Assembly: GCA_022565695.1 (NCBI GenBank)
Contig: JAIUME010000010.1
Span: 1 to 64,000, forward strand
Source of the DNA: Alcanivorax sp.
GTDB lineage: Bacteria > Pseudomonadota > Gammaproteobacteria > Pseudomonadales > Alcanivoracaceae
Reading direction: 5' to 3'
Length of the DNA stretch: 64,000 bases
Shown here: piece after piece, positions 26,779-35,558 of the stretch
How the letters are laid out: every line of letters begins with the position of its first letter
Numbering within the stretch: the first letter of the stretch is position 1
Notes under the pieces: model-generated
What the model saw: the letters and a program-made list of their open reading frames with translations, nothing else
What the model was told of the DNA's origin: nothing
Databases searched by the model: none
Position numbers and translations under genes: made by a program

Positions 26779-26807
26779 AGTGCCCGGCATGCCGGGCACT
26801 GGCTTTT
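26779..26807 (+). terminator. Hairpin after prs
   Basis: A perfect 10-base stem (AGTGCCCGGC and its complement, 26779-26800) with a two-base centre is followed by TTTT at 26804-26807. A CATAAT at 26823-26828 just beyond could be the -10 of a promoter for rplY, without a clear -35. Confidence 0.6.
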
Positions 26808-26902
26808 CCCGCGCCAGCGTTACATAATGCGCGCCCATTTTACTGAACCTCCCGGCGTGGTCTGGTCGCAGGACCTGTTCGGGACATGACGGAGATACAC
26901 TC

Positions 26903-27541
26903 ATGAGCAATGAGTTTCTGCTTAAAGCAGAGGACCGCAGCGATGTAGGGAAAGGTGCGAGCCGCCGCCTGCGTCGTCTGGAGGCCCGCATCCCGGGTAT
27001 CATCTACGGTGGCAAGACTGCCCCGCAGATGATCACCGTGGAACTGCGCGAACTGGTCAAGGCACTGGAAAACGAAGCGTTTTACAGCCACGTCCTGACC
27101 CTCAATGTCGACGGCAAGAAGCAACAGGCCGTACTGCGTGACCTGCAGCGCCATCCGGCCAAAGGCACGCCGATGCATTGCGATTTCCTGCGTGTGGACA
27201 AGACCCACAAGATCACCATGCAGGTACCGCTGCACTTCATCAACGAAGAGAAGTGTGCCGGCGTCAAGCAACAGGGCGGCAAGATCACCCACAGCGCTTC
27301 AGAAGTCGAAGTCAGCTGTCTGCCCCAGAACCTGCCGGAATTCATCGAGGTCGATATGACCAACGTGGCACTGGATCAGGTCGTACATCTGTCTGACCTG
27401 TCTCTGCCGAAAGGCGTCGAGCTGCTGGCACTGACCCACGGCGAAGAGCACGACCTGCCGGTCGCGTCTGTACACATGCCGAAAGGCACGACGGCTGACG
27501 AAGCAGAAGACGACGCCGAAGAAGAACCGAAAGAAGACTGA
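26903..27541 (+). CDS. rplY: 50S ribosomal protein L25 / general stress protein Ctc
   Basis: A 212-residue long-form L25 (Ctc type) that binds 5S rRNA. The N-terminal L25 domain (to about 95: [37 protein letters not shown]) is followed by the TL5-like C-terminal beta domain ([19 protein letters not shown]) and a short acidic Glu/Asp tail, usual in gammaproteobacteria. GGAGA stands before the ATG. It is followed twelve bases later by pth. Confidence 0.96.
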   Translation: MSNEFLLKAEDRSDVGKGASRRLRRLEARIPGIIYGGKTAPQMITVELRELVKALENEAFYSHVLTLNVDGKKQQAVLRDLQRHPAKGTPMHCDFLRVDKTHKITMQVPLHFINEEKCAGVKQQGGKITHSASEVEVSCLPQNLPEFIEVDMTNVALDQVVHLSDLSLPKGVELLALTHGEEHDLPVASVHMPKGTTADEAEDDAEEEPKED

Positions 27542-27552
27542 CAGGCAAGCTT

Positions 27553-28143
27553 GTGGCGGATCCGATCAGACTGATCATTGGCCTGGGCAATCCAGGCAAC
27601 CAGTATGCGGATACCCGCCACAACGCCGGCGCCTGGTATGTGGACGCCCTGGCTCGTAGCCAGGGCGTTTCGCTGTCTGAAGATAAAAAATACTTCGGCC
27701 TGACTGGCAGCTTTACCTGGCAAGGTGAGACCGTTCGCCTGCTGATCCCCACCACCTTCATGAATCGCAGCGGCCAGGCCACTGCGGCACTGGCAAACTT
27801 TTTCCGCATCCCCGTGACACAAATGCTGGTGGCCCATGATGAACTGGACCTGCCCCCCGGCGTGATTCGCCTGAAAAAAGGCGGCGGCCACGGCGGTCAT
27901 AATGGCCTGCGGGACATCATCAGCAAACACGGCAATGACCGGGATTTTGTGCGCCTGCGCATCGGTATCAGCCACCCGGGCAGTGCGGATCTGGTCACCC
28001 CCCATGTGCTTGGCAAACCGTCTTCCGCAGATCGCGAACGCATAGAGCGCGCCATTGATGAAGCGTTACGCTACACCGGCGAGCTGGTGCGCGGCGAGAT
28101 CGATCAGGCCATGAACAGCCTCAACGGCTTCAAGGCACCCTGA
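27553..28143 (+). CDS. pth: Peptidyl-tRNA hydrolase
   Basis: A 196-residue enzyme that frees tRNA from prematurely released peptidyl-tRNA. The family residues are present: Asn13 in [17 protein letters not shown], catalytic His23, the MNRSGQA segment, and Asp in [10 protein letters not shown] with [11 protein letters not shown]. It starts at GTG (27553), coupled to rplY. The 3' end overlaps the convergent glutathione transferase gene by 14 bases. Confidence 0.97.
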   Translation: MADPIRLIIGLGNPGNQYADTRHNAGAWYVDALARSQGVSLSEDKKYFGLTGSFTWQGETVRLLIPTTFMNRSGQATAALANFFRIPVTQMLVAHDELDLPPGVIRLKKGGGHGGHNGLRDIISKHGNDRDFVRLRIGISHPGSADLVTPHVLGKPSSADRERIERAIDEALRYTGELVRGEIDQAMNSLNGFKAP

Positions 28144-28888
28144 CACGTCTGTCCATCGCATAACGACGCATCACCCATTGCCCTGCGGGCCGGGCGCGCA
28201 ACGCCGCAATCTGCTCACGCAGCAGCGCGGGCATCTCTTCCTCGTTCATGGCATCCCAGGGCGTGCCTTGTGGTATCAACAACGGCGCGTAAAGCGATGC
28301 CGCTGCGATGTCCGCCAACGTCAATTGCTGCCCGACCAGAAAGGCTGCCGGATCACCCTTGATGCGTGACTCGATCAGCGACAATCCTTCCTGCAAACGC
28401 TGCCAGGAGTGAGCGATCGACTCCGGGCTGATCCGATACAGCCGCGCAACACCCTTCTCTGTCACTGGCTCAAGCACGCGCTGGACCAGCGCCGGCAGGC
28501 GATAAGGGCCGTAAAACACCTTCATCACGTTACTGCGACCCAGCAGTTGCCCGTAAAGCCAGCGCCGCACATGGGTGCCGTAGCGGTCGAACTGCTGCTC
28601 CAGCTCGATCACCTGCTGCCGCGCATCGGGCGCATCCGGTAACAGGGGCATGTCCGGGTAGTACTTTTCCAGGTAGTAGGCAATCCGCGTGGAATCCCCC
28701 ACCAGCCGCTTGCCGTCCCGCAGCACCGGCAGCGTATTCACACCTGAGCGGGCACGGGTAAACAGTCGATGCGGCCCGGGTAGCAGGTTGCGCTCACGAT
28801 AGACCAGCCCCTTGCGATCCAGTATCCAGCGGACCTTCTCGCAATAATGGGAAATAGGGAACTGATACAGCACGCGATTCTCGGCCAT
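28130..28888 (-). CDS. Glutathione S-transferase-family protein
   Basis: A 252-residue GST-fold protein. The N-terminal thioredoxin-like domain starts [21 protein letters not shown] with Cys16 at the catalytic place, contains VNTLPVL (cis-Pro) and [10 protein letters not shown] (glutathione-binding Ser); the C-terminal helical domain has [16 protein letters not shown]. It may conjugate or reduce electrophiles; the substrate is not evident. Its stop lies inside the convergent pth gene. The ATG has AGGAGAG about 11 bases upstream. Confidence 0.9.
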   Translation of the reverse strand: MAENRVLYQFPISHYCEKVRWILDRKGLVYRERNLLPGPHRLFTRARSGVNTLPVLRDGKRLVGDSTRIAYYLEKYYPDMPLLPDAPDARQQVIELEQQFDRYGTHVRRWLYGQLLGRSNVMKVFYGPYRLPALVQRVLEPVTEKGVARLYRISPESIAHSWQRLQEGLSLIESRIKGDPAAFLVGQQLTLADIAAASLYAPLLIPQGTPWDAMNEEEMPALLREQIAALRARPAGQWVMRRYAMDRRVRVP

Positions 28889-29104
28889 GGCTGGCGCTCT
28901 CCTGATTCAATGGCAACAGTCTAAGAGCCTGCATGGCCCGTGCCACGGCGTGGGCGCCACGGCCAATTGTCAAAAGAGCCAACCTGAACGCTCCCATCTC
29001 CCTTCTGCCCCGTCGATACCGCCGCCGATCCCGCCATCAATCAAGTGGCGATCTACGGCGACTTTCAGTAGCATGGCGCCCCTTGTAAACGGGAGCAGAA
29101 TCTC

Positions 29105-30196
29105 ATGGGTTTCAAATGCGGTATCGTCGGTCTGCCGAATGTGGGCAAGTCCACGCTGTTCAATGCCCTGACCAAGGCCGGCATTGAGGCCCAGAATTTT
29201 CCCTTCTGCACCATCGAGCCGAATACCGGCGTGGTGCCGGTGCCGGACCCGCGCCAGGATGCCCTGGCGGCCATCGTCAAGCCCGAGCGCGTGGTGCCGA
29301 CCTCCATGGAGTTCGTCGATATCGCCGGGCTGGTGGCAGGTGCCTCCCAGGGCGAAGGCCTGGGCAACAAGTTCCTGGCCAACATCCGCGAAACCGACGC
29401 CATTGCCCACGTGGTGCGCTGCTTCAATGACGACAACATCGTGCATGTGGCCGGCAAGGTATCCCCGCTGGACGATATCTCGGTGATCAACACCGAACTG
29501 GCCCTGGCCGATCTGGATGCGGTGGAAAAAGCCCTGCTGCGCGCCAGCAAGGCCGCCAAGGGCCAGGACAAGGACGCCGCCGAACTGGTCAAGGTGCTGG
29601 ACAAGCTGCTGCCTGCCCTGAGCGAAGGCCTGCCGGCACGCAGCGTCGAGCTGACCGATGATGAGCACAAGCGCATCCGCTCCTACAATCTGCTCACCCT
29701 CAAGCCGACCATGTACATCGCCAACGTCACCGAAGACGGCTTCAGCGACAACCCGCTGCTGGACGCGGTGAGCGAACTGGCCGCCAGCGAGAACGCCAGC
29801 ATTGTCGCCATCTGCGCCAAGATCGAATCCGAGATTGCCGAGCTGGATGAGGACGAGAAAGCCGAATTCATGGCGGACATGGGCATGGAAGAACCCGGCC
29901 TGAACCGCGTGATCCGCTCAGGCTACAACCTGCTTGGGCTGCACACCTACTTCACCGCCGGGGTAAAAGAGGTCCGCGCCTGGACCATCCCCCGCGGTGC
30001 CACCGCCCCCAAGGGCGCCGGCGTGATTCACACCGACTTCGAGAAAGGCTTTATCCGCGCGGAGGTCATCGGCTATGACGACTTCATCGCCTGCAACGGC
30101 GAAGCCGGGGCCAAGGATGCCGGCAAATGGCGCCTGGAAGGCAAGGATTACGTACTGAAAGACGGCGACGTGGTGCACTTCCGCTTTAACGTCTGA
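29105..30196 (+). CDS. ychF: Ribosome-binding ATPase YchF (Obg-like)
   Basis: A 363-residue P-loop NTPase of the OLA1/YchF group. The Walker A is GLPNVGKS (9-16) and the G3 is [10 protein letters not shown]. The G4 specificity motif reads NVTE instead of NKxD, which is why the family uses ATP. A coiled-coil insert and a C-terminal TGS domain ([28 protein letters not shown]) complete the protein. It follows pth in the conserved order, here with the GST gene inserted in opposite orientation. GGGAG precedes the ATG. Confidence 0.96.
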   Translation: MGFKCGIVGLPNVGKSTLFNALTKAGIEAQNFPFCTIEPNTGVVPVPDPRQDALAAIVKPERVVPTSMEFVDIAGLVAGASQGEGLGNKFLANIRETDAIAHVVRCFNDDNIVHVAGKVSPLDDISVINTELALADLDAVEKALLRASKAAKGQDKDAAELVKVLDKLLPALSEGLPARSVELTDDEHKRIRSYNLLTLKPTMYIANVTEDGFSDNPLLDAVSELAASENASIVAICAKIESEIAELDEDEKAEFMADMGMEEPGLNRVIRSGYNLLGLHTYFTAGVKEVRAWTIPRGATAPKGAGVIHTDFEKGFIRAEVIGYDDFIACNGEAGAKDAGKWRLEGKDYVLKDGDVVHFRFNV

Positions 30197-30250
30197 CGCC
30201 GGTATTTGCGGCGCAGGCGGGAATTGTCGGGGATTCAGGGGCCGCAGCTA

Positions 30251-30279
30251 TTGACACCACGCAGCCCCTGCCGGAAAAT
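30251..30279 (+). promoter_or_regulatory. Promoter of tRNA-Met
   Basis: A consensus TTGACA (30251-30256) is 17 bases from GAAAAT (30274-30279, four of six to TATAAT). The tRNA begins 16 bases further on, and the intervening TTCGCGC is a GC-rich discriminator as found at stringently controlled tRNA promoters. Confidence 0.6.
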
Positions 30280-30295
30280 TCGCGCTCTTCAAAAT

Positions 30296-30372
30296 GGCTA
30301 CGTAGCTCAGCTGGTTAGAGCACAGCACTCATAATGCTGGGGTCGGTGGTTCAAGTCCACCCGTAGCCACCA
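30296..30372 (+). tRNA. tRNA-Met (CAU), elongator type
   Basis: A full cloverleaf with acceptor GGCTACG/CGTAGCC, D-arm AGCTCAGCTGGTTAGAGC, anticodon loop CTCATAA with CAT at 30330-30332, T-arm GGTTCAAGTCC and encoded CCA. The G1-C72 end pair and close likeness to E. coli metT mark it as elongator rather than initiator. Confidence 0.95.
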
Positions 30373-30390
30373 TCTTCATCGCTTCCTGAT

Positions 30391-31341
30391 TCACCCCTTG
30401 ATTGACAGACCAGCAAGGCTCGGCGCCTTGAGTGGCGCCAGCGGCGTACCTTTGACTTCACCGAAACCGCGCCCGGCATTCCAGTTCTCCGTGGCGGTAC
30501 GGATCTCTTCCGGGGTGCGGGCCACGAAGTTCCACCACACCAGAATATCCTCGGCGAAGGGTTCACCCCCGACCAGCAGGAGCTGGGCTTCGCCGTCGCA
30601 GCCGATCTCCACTGTGTCACGCCCCTGCCCCAGATACAGCAGCATGCCCGGCTCCACCACCTCTCCCTCCACCCGGGCACTGCCACGCAGGCACATCACG
30701 GCGTGCTCGAAGCCAGGCTCGAGTGGCAGCCGGGTACTGGCGGCGCCACGGCTTGTCAGATCAAGCCCCACCAGCGGCGAGAAGACTTGCGCCGGTGCGG
30801 TCTGGCCGAGCGCCTCGCCGGCCAGCAGGGTCACAGTGAAACCGCCACGCTCGATCACCGGCAGATCCGGGTAATGATGAAAGGCCGGCTCCCGGTGGCG
30901 CTCGCTGTCCGGCAGGGCGATCCAGAGTTGCGCCGCATGCAGGCGACCCGCGCCGTCGTGGGGCGACTCTTCCGAGTGAGCGATGCCACGCCCGGCGGTC
31001 ATCAGATTGACCTGCCCGGGACGAATGATCTGTTCGTATCCCAGGCTGTCGCGGTGCAGCCCCTCCCCCTCGATCATCCAGGTAAAGGTCTGCAGGCCGA
31101 TATGGGGATGCGGCCCCACCTTCAGGCCCTCACCAGGGCCATGGGCCACCGGCCCGGCATGATCCAGAAAACACCAGGCACCGACCATGCGCCTTGCCTT
31201 GCTGGGCACTGCCCGGCGGACGATAAAGCCCTTACCGATTTCCGCCTGGCGGGCATCGATGCGTTCCAGCACCGGCTTGCCAGGGCACGGCGGGCAGTCG
31301 TCAGAGCGCGATGCGCCCTGTTCCTTTACCAGATCACTCAT
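30391..31341 (-). CDS. Pirin-family bicupin protein
   Basis: A 316-residue pirin. The N-terminal cupin has the metal ligands His78 and His80 (VGPHPHIGLQTFTW), His122 and Glu124 (AHSEESP), spaced as in human pirin and the E. coli quercetinase YhhW. The C-terminal cupin and the ending FWFVARTPEEI-like segment with NAGRGFG are also typical. Members act as quercetin 2,3-dioxygenases or redox sensors; no substrate can be named here. The start MSDLVKE follows AGGAGA; 120 further open codons upstream are non-coding in character. Confidence 0.92.
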   Translation of the reverse strand: MSDLVKEQGASRSDDCPPCPGKPVLERIDARQAEIGKGFIVRRAVPSKARRMVGAWCFLDHAGPVAHGPGEGLKVGPHPHIGLQTFTWMIEGEGLHRDSLGYEQIIRPGQVNLMTAGRGIAHSEESPHDGAGRLHAAQLWIALPDSERHREPAFHHYPDLPVIERGGFTVTLLAGEALGQTAPAQVFSPLVGLDLTSRGAASTRLPLEPGFEHAVMCLRGSARVEGEVVEPGMLLYLGQGRDTVEIGCDGEAQLLLVGGEPFAEDILVWWNFVARTPEEIRTATENWNAGRGFGEVKGTPLAPLKAPSLAGLSIKG

Positions 31342-31390
31342 GATGTTTTCTCCTGGGTCGGTGCTTTGTCTCAGGTTACGACAATCCGGC

Positions 31391-31430
31391 GTGCGGCGGA
31401 ATGCGGTGGAATGTGGTGGAATGTGGTGGA
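31391..31430. repeat. Tandem 10-bp repeat, four copies
   Basis: Four head-to-tail copies of ATGYGGYGGA-type decamers (the first begins GTG), about one helical turn each, lie some 50 bases upstream of the pirin start. They could be a regulator array on one DNA face or replication-slippage debris. Confidence 0.75.
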
Positions 31431-31525
31431 ATGTGACAAAACCATTCGCTGACCGACGACCAACTTGACGCAACCACACCTGCCTCTTACCATCGCGCCC
31501 GTCTTTCGTCACAGGAGGTTCCTGC

Positions 31526-31582
31526 ATGGAACCGAATTCTTGCAGTTGTTGGCATCCCCACAACGCACCGTTCGCGCGGTAA
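31526..31582 (+). CDS. Possible 18-residue micro-protein or leader peptide
   Basis: An ATG six bases after a perfect AGGAGG opens a frame of 18 codons ending in TAA. The peptide is MEPNSCSCWHPHNAPFAR, with a CxC then HxH cluster like a small metal site. The only support is the ribosome site and composition; no homologue is known to me. It could equally be a regulatory leader for the gene at 31777. Confidence 0.3.
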   Translation: MEPNSCSCWHPHNAPFAR

Positions 31583-31776
31583 GCGCTCCTGGCCCATCGA
31601 TACCAGGTTCTGCTTTCCGCCACATAATCGGCGGGAAAGCAGGTGACCGGATCACCCCAGCACTCTCTTTCCCTTGACGCTTTCCCTTGAAGACCCGCCA
31701 CCGCGACAACCGTCCGTGCGGCACGTCATTACAATGTCAATTTGCGTCTGCAGACTGGCATGGAAGGAGCTGTATC

Positions 31777-32514
31777 ATGAAAAAGACAAGCATCACCCTT
31801 GCTGTAACCCTTGCCGCAGGCTTTACCCTGGCCAACCAGGCACATGCCGCTGGCGGCCACTATGTGGTCGAGGATGCCCTGCTGGTGGACCCTTCAGGCT
31901 GCGAACTGGAAAGCTGGCACAGCCGCCTGGACCGCAACAACGCCGACACTGCCCTGCTGCTGACCTGCAACCCGACGGGGGCATTCGATATTGGCGGCGG
32001 GCTGGTACGCACCGAGGAGAACGGTGAATACGACACCCTGGTCGAGTTGAACGGCAAGTTCCTGTTCCGGGATGCCGCCGAACACCGATTTGGTCTGGGC
32101 CTTGCGGCGATTGCCACGTACAGCAACGACAGCGCGAAACTGGAAACCGTAGAACTGCTGCTACCCGCCACCTTCAACGCCACCGACTCTCTGGCCATCC
32201 ATGCCAATGTCGGCCACGCGAACGAGCGCAACGACGCCAATGCCGGTCTCTGGGGGGTGGGCATTGATCTGGCGGTGCATCAACAGGTCTCCCTGATTGC
32301 AGAATCCTTTGGCACCGACCGCTCCGGGAGCACCTTTCACCAGGCGGGCTGCGCTTTGCACTCGGCGCAATCGAGCTGGATGTCAGTTACGGCCGTAGCG
32401 CCACGGACCGCCATCTCGACACGGTTACCGGTGGCATTATCCTGGCACTCTGAGCACTCCCTGAATCCGGGGCGGAAGCCGCCCCGGAACCTTGGCAGTG
32501 CCATGCTTGTCTGA
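31777..32514 (+). CDS. Exported beta-rich envelope protein, apparent 3' frameshift
   Basis: The product has a clear signal peptide (MKKTSITLAVTLAAGFTLANQAHA) and alternating beta-strand patterns (AFDIGGGLVRTEENG, DTLVELNGKFLFRD, HRFGLGLAAIATYS), suggesting a small outer-membrane barrel. AAGGAG precedes the ATG. After FGTDRSGSTFHQ (about 32343) the in-frame reading becomes Cys/Trp/Pro-rich and unlike a barrel. One frame over, the DNA reads GLRFALGAIELDVSYGRS and on to GGIILAL with a stop at 32451-32453, restoring the strand pattern. Loss of one G in CAGGGCGGG would explain it. The gene may be broken, or the base may be a sequence error. Family unknown. Confidence 0.65.
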   Translation: MKKTSITLAVTLAAGFTLANQAHAAGGHYVVEDALLVDPSGCELESWHSRLDRNNADTALLLTCNPTGAFDIGGGLVRTEENGEYDTLVELNGKFLFRDAAEHRFGLGLAAIATYSNDSAKLETVELLLPATFNATDSLAIHANVGHANERNDANAGLWGVGIDLAVHQQVSLIAESFGTDRSGSTFHQAGCALHSAQSSWMSVTAVAPRTAISTRLPVALSWHSEHSLNPGRKPPRNLGSAMLV

Positions 32515-32573
32515 GTCGTACATCGTCTGAATCATGCTTATCTCACTTCGCACGCTCGCTCGAGTAAAAACAC

Positions 32574-33017
32574 ATGAAAAAGCTGGCACGTAACAGTCTC
32601 CTCGCAATCACCGCCATGGCGTGGCTCGGCCAGCCTGTCGTCGCAGAGACCAAACGCGGCGACGGCGTCGGCAATGCACAGACACACATGCAGCAAAGCG
32701 GAGAGGGGGAACGCCACCCCTCTCTGGGCTACAGTGCCAGCGACCGGGCATTGCTGCGCGGGCACTTTCGCCAGGCAGGGGCGCCGGACGACGGCAACAC
32801 CTTGCTGAGCAGCGCCATCACCCAACCCGTCACGCTGAGTGTCGGCGACACGCCCGGTTTCGATGCACTGCGCAATGCCCGTACCCTGCCTGCGGATATC
32901 CGCGACAGGCTGGCCCGCACTGCCGAAGGGACCCAGGATTTGCTGATCGGTCATCAGGCGGTGCGCCTGGCACGGGACTCGCGGCGGGTCATCGACGCGG
33001 TGACCTTGCAGGCCTGA
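32574..33017 (+). CDS. Small exported protein, unknown function
   Basis: A 147-residue protein with a signal peptide (MKKLARNSLLAITAMAWLGQPVVA, cut before ETKRG). The mature part is polar with no cysteines; its last 50 residues (LPADIRDRLARTAEGTQDLLIGHQAVRLARDSRRVIDAV) resemble the compact C-terminal fold seen in several small periplasmic proteins, but I claim no family. It follows the frameshifted envelope gene by 60-120 bases on the same strand. Confidence 0.65.
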   Translation: MKKLARNSLLAITAMAWLGQPVVAETKRGDGVGNAQTHMQQSGEGERHPSLGYSASDRALLRGHFRQAGAPDDGNTLLSSAITQPVTLSVGDTPGFDALRNARTLPADIRDRLARTAEGTQDLLIGHQAVRLARDSRRVIDAVTLQA

Positions 33018-33163
33018 CCGCCCGGCATCCGGCACGTAACGCCAACTCGCCCTCATCTGTTCCCGGACGGAGTACGCATTTTCAGCATTCCCCGCGCTGT
33101 ACAGGGAACCAGCCTGCAGGTGCTGGTTCATAATGTACTCAACGCTTCAGAAGGGATAAGGAG

Positions 33164-33547
33164 ATGACCCTGCGAATGGTTTCCCGCACCGGAACCGAAC
33201 CGGGCGTAAAGAAGGACAAACCACCGCCGGCGCTGCGCGAGGCTGTGCTGGCGGACGGCTTCCGGTTGATGGCGTTCAGCGCGGCGGATGCAGCATCGCT
33301 GCGGCAATACCTTGCAACCCCTTTCCAGCCGCCTGCCTGGCTTCACCAGGTCCGTTGCCGCCAGCCCGTCCCCGCGTCGCTGCTGGAACAGGCCCGCCAT
33401 GTGCCGATACGGCTCGCCGACGCACTGAGCCAGCCCCCTCAGGGCACCCGTGATGTGTACCTGGATGACTGTGTCATGCGGCTGGTGCTGGACAGTTGGG
33501 TACTGGTGGATGTACTGACGCCGGAACGCGGGCAGCAACCCGCCTGA
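33164..33547 (+). CDS. Hypothetical protein
   Basis: A 127-residue cytoplasmic protein without signal or membrane segment. AAGGGATAAGGAG stands directly before the ATG, an unusually rich ribosome site. Helical and amphipathic segments (LREAVLADGFRLMAFSAADAASLRQYL; CVMRLVLDSWVLVDVL) are visible. Its stop is one base from the stop of the convergent DUF1820 gene. Not recognised. Confidence 0.55.
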   Translation: MTLRMVSRTGTEPGVKKDKPPPALREAVLADGFRLMAFSAADAASLRQYLATPFQPPAWLHQVRCRQPVPASLLEQARHVPIRLADALSQPPQGTRDVYLDDCVMRLVLDSWVLVDVLTPERGQQPA

Positions 33548-33548
33548 T

Positions 33549-33890
33549 TCAGCGCCCGGTCTTGGGGCCCGGTGGCACCAGCGGCATGGGAAACGCGTGG
33601 ATATTGCCGCTCTGGCCGGCCTCCATGATCTTGCCAATCCCCTCTTTCTCCACCTCGTCGATACGGATCACCGCATGCATGGGGATGAACGAGCGCTGCA
33701 CGCCGGCAAATTCATTCTTCAGACGCTCTTCCGAGGGATCGACCACCATCTGTGAGCGCTCACCAAACAGAAACTCCTCCACTTCGATGAAGCCGTGAAG
33801 ATCGCTCTGATAGATATTGGTGGCGTAGACCTCGTAGATCTGGCCAAGATTGTGGAAGATCACCTTGTAGATCTGGCGTGGGGTAGACAT
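33549..33890 (-). CDS. DUF1820-family protein
   Basis: A 113-residue protein beginning STPRQIYKVIFHNLGQIYEVYA, with FIEVEEFLFGERS, DPSEERLKNEFAGVQRSFIPMHAVIRIDEVEKEG; this is the DUF1820 pattern, a small gammaproteobacterial family of unknown function. The start was set at MSTPRQ because upstream codons lack family likeness; the ribosome site is weak. Convergent with the hypothetical gene at 33164. Confidence 0.85.
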   Translation of the reverse strand: MSTPRQIYKVIFHNLGQIYEVYATNIYQSDLHGFIEVEEFLFGERSQMVVDPSEERLKNEFAGVQRSFIPMHAVIRIDEVEKEGIGKIMEAGQSGNIHAFPMPLVPPGPKTGR

Positions 33891-34157
33891 CTGCTGTGGC
33901 CTGCTCGGTACGGTATGCCGGAGGGGGGCAAGGATAGCATATCCACCGCCTGCTTCATCACTCTGCGTGAGGCCGCCTGAGAGCAAGACAAACGGCTGAA
34001 AACCCTGCACTTTGGCTGGACTTTGCCCATCTGAATGACTAGAGTTACCGCCCACAATGCACCGTGGGGCAATTTGCCGCACCCCGAACTGTTTCGGCCT
34101 GTTCAGCGATGCTCTAGTCGCTTGATCTGACGGAACTTTTCGTAAATTGGCGCAAAA

Positions 34158-34176
34158 ATGATCATCCCCTGATCAT
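34158..34176. promoter_or_regulatory. Perfect dyad upstream of coxB
   Basis: ATGATCA and TGATCAT are separated by TCCCC, a perfect inverted repeat of 19 bases. It is not the FNR/Anr box (TTGAT-N4-ATCAA). Its place about 70 bases before a possible cox promoter suits an activator or repressor site. Confidence 0.45.
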
Positions 34177-34247
34177 AATGGCGCCGACGGGTAAGGGCTC
34201 CCTTGCAAGGGCCCGGCAACGTCTTCACGCGCATCATCCTGAAACGC

Positions 34248-34276
34248 TTTCCAGGTGCCGCACCTACGGCGATAAC
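34248..34276 (+). promoter_or_regulatory. Candidate promoter of the cox operon
   Basis: TTTCCA (34248-34253) and GATAAC (34271-34276) are 17 bases apart, each four of six to the sigma-70 consensus. A start near 34283 would give a leader of about 44 bases to the coxB ATG. Confidence 0.35.
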
Positions 34277-34326
34277 ACGCGTCTGCCCGCCCAGGCAGTC
34301 GCTGGGGAAAACAGGGAGCCTACGCA

Positions 34327-35544
34327 ATGCAGTCTACACTGTTCCATCGTGCAGCCGCCCTGCTCACAACACTGATGATCAGTGGTGTAGCAGCAGCTGA
34401 CTGGACCCAACGATCTGATCTCAATATGCGCCCGGGGGTCACGGCAGTCAGCCAGGACGTCTACCACCTGCATATGATCATTCTCGGCATTGTGACCCTC
34501 ATCGGGGTCATCGTGTTCGCACTGATCATGTGGTCAGTATTCGCTCACCGCAAAGAAAAGAACCCGGTACCGGCAAAATTCCACGAAAACGTGGTACTGG
34601 AAGTAGTGTGGACCGTCATCCCCTTCTTTATTCTGATCGGCATGGCGATTCCCGCCACCCGCGTGCTGATCAATATGGAAGACACGTCGGATTCAGCGCT
34701 GACCATCAAGGTCACAGGCTCCCAGTGGCGCTGGCACTACGAATATCTGGATTACGAAGGCGACAACAACATCAATGTCGGCTTCTTCAGTGATCTGGCA
34801 ACGCCGCCGGAAGTCTGGCAGCGGCCGATCCTGTCAGGCGGCCTGTTCCCGGTGGGCAGCGCCCAGGAGCAAGTGGGTGTAGAGCGCGAGCCGCTGACAC
34901 CGGAAACCGCCTTCAACTATATGATCGAAGTGGATAACCCCCTGGTCGTTCCCGCCGGGCAGAAAATCCGCTTCCTGATCACTGCCGATGATGTGATCCA
35001 CTCTTTCTGGGTCCCGGACTTCGGCTTCAAGAAAGACGCCATCCCCGGTTTCGTCAATGAGTCGTGGACTAAAATCCCTGAAGACGCCATCGGCATGACC
35101 TTGCGCGGCCAATGTGCCGAACTGTGCGGTCGCCTGCATGCCTTCATGCCCATTGAGGTGAAGGTCAAATCGCAGGAAGATTTCGTTGCCTGGCTCGCCG
35201 AGCAACAGGAAGCCGCAGCGGAAGGCCCGGACATGACGCCGTTTGCCGGCCTCGATGACGCCATGGAGCTGGGCAAGCCGATCTACGATCGCTCATGCGC
35301 CATGTGTCACGGCGCGCAGGGTCAGGGTCAGGGCGCGTTCCCCAGCTTCCAGCAGACCGCGCTGATGACAGATTCCAACCGCATCCAGGACAACATCGAC
35401 ATCCTGCTTCACGGTCGTGGCGCCATGCCCGCTTTCCGTGCGCAGTTGTCACCGAAAGAAATAGCCGCCGTCATTACTTACCAGCGTAACGCGTTCGGTA
35501 ACGAAACAGGCGATCTCATTCAACCTGACGACGTGCAGAACTGA
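34327..35544 (+). CDS. coxB: Cytochrome c oxidase subunit II with fused cytochrome c domain (caa3 type)
   Basis: A 405-residue subunit II. After a signal/first hydrophobic segment, two membrane spans (about 50-72 and 93-112) anchor the cupredoxin domain, whose CuA ligands are Cys263, Glu265, Cys267, His271 and Met274 in CAELCGRLHAFM. The C-terminal ~90 residues form a c-type haem domain with CAMCH (324-328) and a distal Met in RGAMPAF. The fused haem marks a caa3-type oxidase that can take electrons directly. It is first in the operon, followed by coxA after 14 bases. Confidence 0.96.
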   Translation: MQSTLFHRAAALLTTLMISGVAAADWTQRSDLNMRPGVTAVSQDVYHLHMIILGIVTLIGVIVFALIMWSVFAHRKEKNPVPAKFHENVVLEVVWTVIPFFILIGMAIPATRVLINMEDTSDSALTIKVTGSQWRWHYEYLDYEGDNNINVGFFSDLATPPEVWQRPILSGGLFPVGSAQEQVGVEREPLTPETAFNYMIEVDNPLVVPAGQKIRFLITADDVIHSFWVPDFGFKKDAIPGFVNESWTKIPEDAIGMTLRGQCAELCGRLHAFMPIEVKVKSQEDFVAWLAEQQEAAAEGPDMTPFAGLDDAMELGKPIYDRSCAMCHGAQGQGQGAFPSFQQTALMTDSNRIQDNIDILLHGRGAMPAFRAQLSPKEIAAVITYQRNAFGNETGDLIQPDDVQN

Positions 35545-35558
35545 CGGAGGGGAGCATA

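Larger units (their letters stand above)
31342..31776. other. Intergenic region with decamer repeats and a micro-ORF
   Basis: This 435-base gap lies between the divergent pirin and envelope-protein genes. It holds a tandem decamer array (31391-31430) and a well-placed AGGAGG before an 18-codon reading frame (31526-31582). No tRNA or riboswitch was recognised. Confidence 0.5.
33891..34326. other. Upstream region of the cytochrome oxidase operon
   Basis: A 436-base non-coding region. It contains a perfect 7-base dyad (34158-34176), a self-complementary CCCTTGCAAGGG at about 34198-34211 and a candidate promoter TTTCCA-17-GATAAC (34248-34276) about 50 bases before coxB. No structured RNA family was recognised. 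Confidence 0.5.

Noticed and set aside
31170..31460. Repeated decamers as a CRISPR array
   Set aside because: Units are only 10 bases, directly adjacent and without spacers, and no cas gene is nearby.
32621..33133. 170-codon frame overlapping the small exported protein
   Set aside because: Arg/Ala-rich alternative frame; the overlapping frame has a clear signal peptide and is preferred.
34158..34176. The coxB upstream dyad as an FNR/Anr box
   Set aside because: Half-site order and the five-base spacer do not match TTGAT-N4-ATCAA.
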